Source: Cryptomeria japonica (lineage: Eukaryota; Streptophyta; Pinopsida; Cupressales; Cupressaceae). Taken from it: DNA of 64,000 nt. Numbering within the stretch: the stretch's first letter is position 1; each line of letters begins with the position of its first letter. The DNA is taken from the NCBI RefSeq assembly GCF_030272615.1, contig NC_081413.1, positions 143,063,976 to 143,127,975 of the forward strand, given 5' to 3'. This document shows positions 57,287 to 64,000 of the stretch, piece after piece. A program made the translations under genes and the position numbers. The notes under the pieces were generated by a model, which saw nothing but the letters and a program-made list of their open reading frames with translations, made no database searches and was not told the origin of the DNA.

Positions 57287-59069
57287 TTTTTTACAAACTA
57301 AGATAATGAGAGAAAGCGACATATGCGTAAAAATTCAAAATTTGGAAAGTATTTTCTAAAAGTTAGTTCTAGAATAGTAAATAGAATGGAAAATGTAATA
57401 TAAACCCAAATTTTGGCGCTGACTAGTTAGGATTTGTATACAACACATTATTACTCATACAAAATGTGTTCATCAAGAAGTCAGATAACTCATGAAAATG
57501 CCAAGTTATCCCTTTATAATTTCATAACAAGAAACAAAAATATAATAAGAGATATTCAAATAATGAGATATGCTTTGAAAATAATAAAATATATAGAAAT
57601 ATTCTCATAATGGTAAAAATTGAAATAACAAAGAAGATGAAATTGATATAAATGATTTGTGTAGATGATCTCTTTCAAAAAACTATTAGCTAGACAATTA
57701 TGAGACAAATTATTTGGGTTTCATAACTTTCCAAAAGTGGTCAAGCCCCTGTTTTGGTCTTTCAATTGAGCTACGAGTAGCCAATAATATAGAATCAAAT
57801 AAAAAACATGAGCTCCTATTCTAAGACTATCTAGGAATCGACATAATGATAAATAAAATTAAATATATGGTTATATCTAGGAATCAACATATTGATAAAT
57901 AAAATAAAATATATGAGTATTTATTCTTTGTATATGGGGATAAGGGTAAGTGTAGAAACATGTGATACAAAAAGGGCTCTTAAGATGCCACTTTTTTTTC
58001 TAAAATTAGCAAAGTTGGAACTTCAACAAGAAATTGAATATAGTTATGCTCAAAATTTGAAGATACAACAATAACAAGAGTTGTATTGCCCCAAACTTAC
58101 TTTCTAAATTACTAGAACTATTTTTTAAAATGTTGGAGAAATTAAGGGTTCCAGAAGGGGGGCCACACAAAGTGTTCCTATTTTTATCAGAAAAATATAA
58201 CATAGCATTTGTTGGGGCTCCCCTAAAATGTTAGTTTTTTTATAATTTCAAAAATCACTTTAGTGAGAAATTAACTAACACCATGTAGTTTATATATTTT
58301 ATTTCAAAATTCAATGAATGTATATTTTGTTTCAATATTCAATGATGACTAAAAAACTATACCCATAATACAACATGTTGGTTTTTCACAAAAAATGAAC
58401 ACACTAACAAAAGAAAGTAAAGGTGAAAACCTTAACATTGTCAAAATATGAAAATAATTATATGGTTAGATAGCTAAGAGAGAACTTAACATCACTATGG
58501 TATTTTTTTAATTGTGCATTTGAAACATGTGTAAACCTAATGGATAGCATGGCAAAAAATGTACATCAAAATTTTTTACCTTCTTAGAAAAACACGTTTG
58601 TAGCATGAAATGGTCATCCAACCCATGACCAAGGCAAATTCTAAACCCAAGGAATGAAATTTCTCATTGTAGTTAATTTAGCGTGCACCAAATTTGACAT
58701 GTGCCAAACCTAAATGCATTTCTATTTTTGCATTCCATTCGCTACCAAATGCAAAAATGCATTTACATTTTACTAGCACCAAATTTGGTGCTAGCTAAAT
58801 ATAAATAGATTTTTATAATTCTAGAGCCAAATATTTAAATATGTATATTTTTTGTCTTCAAGTCAAACCCTAATATTTGAACAAGAATATATACATGAAA
58901 TATAACATTTAAGTTCTTATAATTTAAGTTATATTTCATGTATAGATTAGCATGATATTTGAGAGTAGTTTTAGATCTCTACAAGTTATAATGTAGATTC
59001 TAGGTTTTAGAAGGTCTTTTAAAAAATTTAGACTTAGTCAAATATCAGTAATTAGTAGGCTTCTATTAG
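57287..59069. other. No gene recognised; AT-rich
   Basis: A 25-bp-scale local duplication at 57830-57905 (ATCTAGGAATC.ACATA and TGATAAATAAAAT words) is visible. Another lies at 58745-58800 around CCAAATTTGG palindromes, together with an imperfect palindrome at 58880-58945 (ATATTTCATGTATA words in both directions). No coding similarity. Confidence 0.4.
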
Positions 59070-59694
59070 AATTCTCTCGCTCTCTCTATCTCCCTCAAAC
59101 TCTAGATCTACCTCTCTCTATCACTCTTCCTTTGTCCCCTTTCTACCTCTCTCTATCTCACTCTCTCCTCTCTCCCCCAAGATCTATCCCTACCTCTACA
59201 CCTCTCTCTCACCCTTCACTCTATACTATATTTCTCCTCTCTCTCTTTACACACCTCCCCCTATATCCCTCCCTACCATTATTTATCTATGTCTCTCCCA
59301 CCCTCTTTCCCTCTCTACTTGGTCATCCCTCCTTACCTGATCTCTATCATTCCCTCCCTCTCTTCTTCTCTCCCTCTTTTATTGTTTCTCTTCTCTCTCT
59401 CCATTCTCTTCATCACTACCTCTCCCTCCCACCCTCTCTCTCCCCATCCCTAGGTCTCTCCCTCCATCCATAGTTACCTTTCCATCTTTCCTTCTTTATC
59501 TCATTATCCACCTATCTCTCCCCCTCTATTTCTCTCACCTCTATCTACCCCCTAGGTCTCTCATCCCTCTCTCCCTAAGCTCAAGGTCTCTCACCTCTAT
59601 ATCTCTTCACTCTGTACATATTTCCCACTCTCTCCACCTCTCTCCTTGCCTCCTTACCCTTCTTTCTCTCTTTGTGAACTTATCTCTATAATTT

Positions 59695-59740
<46 letters not shown>

Positions 59741-59857
59741 CTCTCCCCTTTATAGGTCTCAAACTCACTCCATGTCTACCTCTCTCTTCCTCCTTATCCT
59801 CCCCACCTCTCTCTTTGTCTAAGTCATCAACTCTCCCTCCATTTCATAGAGTTTAGG

Positions 59858-59960
59858 TAATATGCTATAAAATATAATGTTTAGGGTAAAGGGTTGAGGG
59901 TATAGGGTTTAGTGTAAAAAATTGATTGTATAGGGTTTAGGGTACATAGGGTTGAGTTTA
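59858..59960. repeat. Degenerate telomere-like patch 1
   Basis: Repeated GGGTTTAGGG, TATAGGG, GTTGAGGG and TTTAGGGTA words, close to the plant telomere unit TTTAGGG but irregular. Ends with TTTAGGGTACATAGGGTTGA. Confidence 0.8.
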
Positions 59961-60462
59961 ATGAATGTATTGATACTTACCTCTATCTATCTATCTTTGT
60001 ATCCCTCTCTCTTCTCTCTCTCCCCTCTCTAGGTGTCTCCCTCTCTATATCCCCAACCTCCCCCACTTTATTATTATCTATCCCTCTTATTCTCTCTCTC
60101 CATTATGAAAGTTGTCACCTCTCCCTCCTTATAACTCTCCCTCCCTTCCTATCTCATTACCCACCTCTCTCTCCCCACCTCTATCTCTCTCACCTATATC
60201 TCTCCCCTAGGTTTCTCACCCATATCTCCCTACTCTATAGGTCTCTTACCTTTATATCTCTCCCCTCTCGAGTCTCCCTCCCTCCTTTCCCATTTTTATC
60301 TCTTTATAAACTTCTCTCTCTACCTCTCCCCTCTCTAAATATTTCAATCACTCCCTATCTACCTCTCCCTCCCTCCTTATCCCTCACCTTCTCTTTGTTC
60401 TTCTTTCTCTCCTCTTCTCTTGCCCTCCCCTCTCTAGGAAATCACCTCTCCTTATCTTGTGT

Positions 60463-60600
60463 AGGGTTTAGGGAATAAGGTGTAGGATATAATGTATAGG
60501 GTATAAGGGTATTGGGTTTAGGGTTGAGGGTATTGGTATACAATTTAGGGTACAAGATTGATGGTCTAGGGTTTAAGGTACATAGAGTTGAGGATATTGT
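60463..60600. repeat. Degenerate telomere-like patch 2
   Basis: Same kind of words as patch 1 and the same closing phrase (TTTAAGGTACATAGAGTTGA), offset by about 630 bases. The two patches with their CT-rich flanks therefore look like copies of one larger unit. Confidence 0.8.
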
Positions 60601-60738
60601 CTGTGTCTATACTTCCCTCTATCTCTCCCTTTGCCTCTCCTTTTCTTCTCTCTCACCTCTCTCTACCCTCTCTTTAAGTCTCTCCCTCCCCATATTCCTC
60701 TTTCCCTCCTCACCCTCATATCTTTCTCCCTTCCCCAT

Positions 60739-60801
<63 letters not shown>

Positions 60802-61003
60802 CTCCATGCACCTCTTCATCTCCCTCTTTCTCTCTTCTCTCTCTCCCCTATATAGGTCTCTCCCTCACTTTATTCCTATCTCCCTCTCTATCTCCACCTC
60901 CCTCCTTACCCCCATATCTATCTTCTTCCCTCTCATATTCTCTCTCCCTCTCTTATTCTTTCTCTCTATTTTCTAGGTCATCACCTCTCCCTCCTACCCT
61001 CCC

Positions 61004-61037
<34 letters not shown>

Positions 61038-61262
61038 AGGTTTCACCATATTTTCATGTCCACCTCTCTACCTTACCATACATGTATTGTTTCTAAGCTC
61101 TCACTATCCTTCTCTATATCTCACCCTCTCTCTCCACATCTAGGTATCTCACCTCTCTATCCCCCTCTAGGTCGAGTTCACCTATTTATATGTCCCCTCA
61201 AGATACTTCTCCCCCTCCCACTCCACCTCTCTCTCCCTCCCCATTACCCCTATCCATTTATT

Positions 61263-61323
<61 letters not shown>

Positions 61324-61395
61324 GTTTTTCCCCTCCCTCCCTCTCTAACTCTCTACCTTTGCATCCATGTCTCATTACCATATCAAACACAACTA

Positions 61396-61590
61396 GATGT
61401 TGAGAGGGGGGTGAATCAACATAAATAAAATTTTAACCATTCATTAACTTTAGAACCTTTAAACCAAAATTGTAGAATAAAACATAACATGCACAACACA
61501 AGAACACCAATATTTTTACATGGAAAAAATGAGGGAAAACCACGGTGAGGATCAACTCACAATATATGAAACAATTTTTTACAATTTTTT
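61396..61590 (-). repeat. End of a minus-strand copia LTR
   Basis: On the minus strand it ends TGATTCACCCCCCTCTCAACA at 61396, preceded by CACCGTGGTTTTCCCTC and ATATTGGTGTTCTTGTG. These are the same features as the LTR ends at 34079 and 35334. The other LTR limit was not found. Confidence 0.55.
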
Positions 61591-61959
61591 TAAGGCTCAC
61601 TACCAAGGAATATCACTTCTTCTTGAATGGACTTGCAGGATAAGACACATTTCCTTAAGGCAAGATAAAATACTTGCAATTTGAGGATCACTTCACAATA
61701 GCAATCTTGTACAATAAAATTATAGTAACATACATAATGTGAACTGCTAAGGAAGAAGCATTTGACAAATGCCAGTATTGTATTCCTCTTTGTAGCCCAA
61801 AATATTATTTCATATAGATTCAACACACTTCATAATCATCTAAGATATCATTGATATATTTTTCACATCATAATACTTCACATCAACTCACACACTTCCA
61901 CAAATGATTTGTTCTTTCATTTATATCCTTTGTGTATATACATAAAATTAGCTATGAGC

Positions 61960-62870
61960 AATTAAATAAATATTTTATATTTATTTAATAATTATTCTTT
62001 TATTAAATAGTTAATTTGAAAAGATCAATTTATTTAATTTGTTTCATATTCTTCTATTAATTAATTTAATTGAAACATTTTATTAATTAATTCATTTAGC
62101 TTTTCTTCTAATCAATTAATTAAATATCTAATGTTTAATTATTCCTCTACCCACTATCTTATAGTCTTCTCAATTAAATAATTTCTTAATTATTTAATCT
62201 CCCTTTTCCAACTCCCCTCATCTCCACATCACTTCTTCTTTGCCAAATCATCCATCATGTGGCTAAAGATATTAATAATTTTTTAATATTAATAATGCAT
62301 CATTATCTTCAACATTCATTATATTCTTCAAATAGTATGTATGTACATACGTTCCTCAACATTCCTATATTCTCTCCAATCTTCCTACATCTTTGGAGGA
62401 AGTTGAGTCCACTTGTCCTCTTATCCCTAAATCTTCTCCAACTATCCTATATTCTCTTAGTCTTCATTCTTAGTCAAGGTGAGATGAATAACACTTGGAT
62501 TCTCCTTCCATTTTTTTCTCTATCCTGTAGGTGTAGGAGGAGCATCTTCCACCTTTCTCTCTCACATCTCAACTTCTTTCTCATAGCCATTCAAATTGCA
62601 AGATTTAATCATGACCGTTGATCTCTGCAACCTAGGTTTATGCACTCAAAAATCTATAAATAGAGTTCTCCTAAGCCAATTTTGAAACTGATAGCTAGTC
62701 TTACAATCATTCTAAAATTCTATATCTTTGCATCTGTGAGTTCATGTGCTTAGAATTTTTAGTTGTTTTTGAGCAATTTCACATAAATTATTATCATAGT
62801 TTATCTTTGCATATCATATCAATTACTAGTCTATTCCATATTTGCCATCTTGGAAGCTACCAGTGCTTGT
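61960..62870 (+). repeat. Probable gypsy-type LTR, plus orientation
   Basis: AT-rich TTAATTAATT words at 61960-62200, then a C-rich zone and a TATA box at 62654-62663, the same architecture as the LTRs at 28878-29972 and ending at 63724 but on the opposite strand. No matching end pair was found. Confidence 0.4.
62654..62663 (+). promoter_or_regulatory. TATA box of plus-strand LTR-like block
   Basis: CTATAAATAG, an almost ideal plant TATA box, preceded by AACCTAGG and followed by AGTTCTCC. Confidence 0.5.
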
Positions 62871-62879
62871 CTGAGAGCA

Positions 62880-63724
62880 AAATCATCTACAACCAAGAAC
62901 AATGGGCTTAGGACACAATGAGACATAATCCATGAAGGTATTGTATACGGTGAAAATGGATAACAATAATAATGATATTGAAAGGCTAAATGAATTCAAC
63001 CACAAAAACCCTCGCCTAACAACAACAAAGATCCACCATAACATATGAAGATTACCTAAGACAATGCAAATCAAATGAAATCACAAAGATTATATCATCA
63101 CATGTCCAATAGGGTTTGGATATCCATTCTTCCTATCTCCATTGATCTTGCTTGATATATTTGCTCTCAGATTTTATGTGCACAAGAGCTCAACAAAGAA
63201 TGGAATGTGGTTGCAAGTAGGATCGCATATGCTCAAAAGCGTAGTGTAGTCAAGTGCATAAATTGATTAGCCAGGTTTGATAATGAAGGAAGCATCTCCT
63301 TATATAGAAGACACAATATGAAATGGAGGGATAAGATTGAGAGGTGTAAAAGGAGGTCGGCTATGATTAGAGGGTAGGTAAAAGAAATAATAAAATAATG
63401 AAAGGGGGAGGTAATGTATGAATTAAGAGATGAATGACATGTGTCATGGGTAGAAAAGGTTAATGAATTAATTAAATAAATAAAGATTTATTTAATTAAT
63501 AGAAGAAGTGGGATCAATTAAATAAATAAGATATTTATTTAATTTAGGAAAAGGATAATTTAAATAAATAAATGAATTTATTTACATGAGAAATAAGGCT
63601 AGAAGAGGATAAATGAATTAATTAAATAAATAAAGATTTATTTAATTAATAGAAGAATTAAGCTTAGATAATTAAATAAATAAAATATTTATTTAATTAG
63701 ACATAACAATTTTGGGTGTCTACA
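62880..63724 (-). repeat. 3' LTR of a minus-strand gypsy element (start at 63724)
   Basis: On the minus strand it starts TGTAGACACCCAAAATTG at 63724, matching the LTR start at 29972. Several palindromic blocks of AATTAATTAAATAAATAAA follow (63458-63700). A TATA box lies at 63310-63298. A purine tract directly precedes it at 63740-63725, so it is a 3' LTR whose element body lies beyond the right edge of the window. The left limit is not resolved. Confidence 0.6.
63298..63310 (-). promoter_or_regulatory. TATA box in gypsy LTR
   Basis: CTTCTATATAAGG on the minus strand, about 415 bases from the LTR start. Confidence 0.5.
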
Positions 63725-63740
63725 TTTTGCCCCTCTTTGA
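63725..63740 (-). other. Polypurine tract of gypsy element
   Basis: TCAAAGAGGGGCAAAA on the minus strand abuts the LTR start TGTAGACACC. Confidence 0.65.
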
Positions 63741-64000
63741 GACAATGCGGCTTGTCACGTTGTTTCAAAGAAGATAATATGAACTGATATAGAGTTGCCC
63801 CAAGATGGGAATGATATGCCCCCTCGAGAGATTGGATGAAAATGTCTAGAAAGATCACAGACAATCTCTCGATAAGAAAGAAGGGATAGAATGGACTGAC
63901 CAGATAAAGTGACAGAGTCACGGGATAATGAAGACTAACTCGGGAAACGAGGGCTAGGGCAGTCTATAAGATAGACCATGAGGGAAATACATCCTCATTG
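63741..64000 (-). mobile_element. 3' internal end of a gypsy element running off the window
   Basis: By position this is the 3' untranslated part before the polypurine tract. No coding motif is visible in the 260 bases available. Confidence 0.4.

Larger units (their letters stand above)
59070..61380. repeat. CT-rich low-complexity tract with embedded microsatellites
   Basis: About 2.3 kb of C/T-dominated + strand made of CTCTCTC, CCCTCC and TCTACCTCTC words. Pure CT runs lie at about 59698-59738, 60740-60797, 61009-61037 and 61266-61322. The long Ser/Leu/Pro frames here are artefacts of composition. Two purine-rich telomere-like patches interrupt it. Confidence 0.9.

Noticed and set aside
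59132-61403. Long Ser/Leu/Pro-rich plus frames and Arg/Glu-rich minus frames
   Set aside because: They come from the CT-rich low-complexity tract; no protein-like composition, start context or homology.

Overview
The window looks like a stretch of a very large, repeat-dominated plant nuclear genome. Evidence for a plant is the set of recognisable proteins: a TNP2-type CACTA transposase with DUF4218- and DUF4216-like domains, Ty1-copia and Ty3-gypsy polyproteins of plant type, and plant-style introns (GT...AG, AT-rich). The AT-rich sequence, heavily decayed LTR elements, kilobase-long LTRs starting TGTAGACACC and the absence of any clear host gene fit a gymnosperm (conifer-like) genome best. 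That placement is inference; no marker gene is present.

Layout. 1-13.2 kb: a decayed CACTA element on the + strand. It has a multi-exon TNP2-like transposase (2.26-6.48 kb), then a broken SET-domain (histone-lysine-methyltransferase-like) reading frame (7.4-8.35 kb), then a second multi-exon gene whose C-terminal part resembles the plant Ptta/En/Spm (TnpA-type) transposase family (8.5-11.4 kb). An imperfect inverted repeat lies outside these genes, near 1.2 kb and 13.1 kb. 13.2-21 kb: a probable copia-type LTR, tandem duplications, the terminal part of another CACTA element ending at 17,565, a glycine/arginine-rich coiled-coil reading frame and a short tandem array. 21.5-29.97 kb: a minus-strand Ty3-gypsy element (gag, protease, G-patch, start of reverse transcriptase) with a 5' LTR, primer-binding site and two duplicated small upstream ORFs. 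Its LTR abuts, and appears inserted in, a plus-strand copia element (29.97-34.08 kb) that has lost the core of its reverse transcriptase. A second copia 3' end with its LTR follows (34.08-35.33 kb).

35.5-38 kb: a second, differently arranged minus-strand gypsy remnant. 38-46 kb: mostly unrecognised AT-rich DNA, with a strong fold-back hairpin at 41.2 kb and a GC-richer, gene-like island with a 47-bp triplication at 42.2-43 kb. 46.3-49.4 kb: a long intronless, decayed minus-strand reading frame of unknown family. 50.2-52.7 kb: a minus-strand copia gag/protease remnant with its 3' LTR. 53-54.8 kb: two promoter-like minus-strand units, one carrying a roughly 200-codon frame of unknown function. 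56.2-57.3 kb: an LTR related to the one at 50.2 kb, split by a 782-bp hAT-like insertion with 8-bp target duplications. 59-61.4 kb: a CT-rich low-complexity tract with telomere-like patches. 61.4-64 kb: parts of three further LTRs.

No intact host gene, rRNA, tRNA or CRISPR array was found. Nearly all coding sequence is transposon-derived and carries stops or frameshifts, so products are inferred from conserved motifs in broken frames. The most notable item is the SET-domain frame lying between the two transposase genes of the CACTA element.
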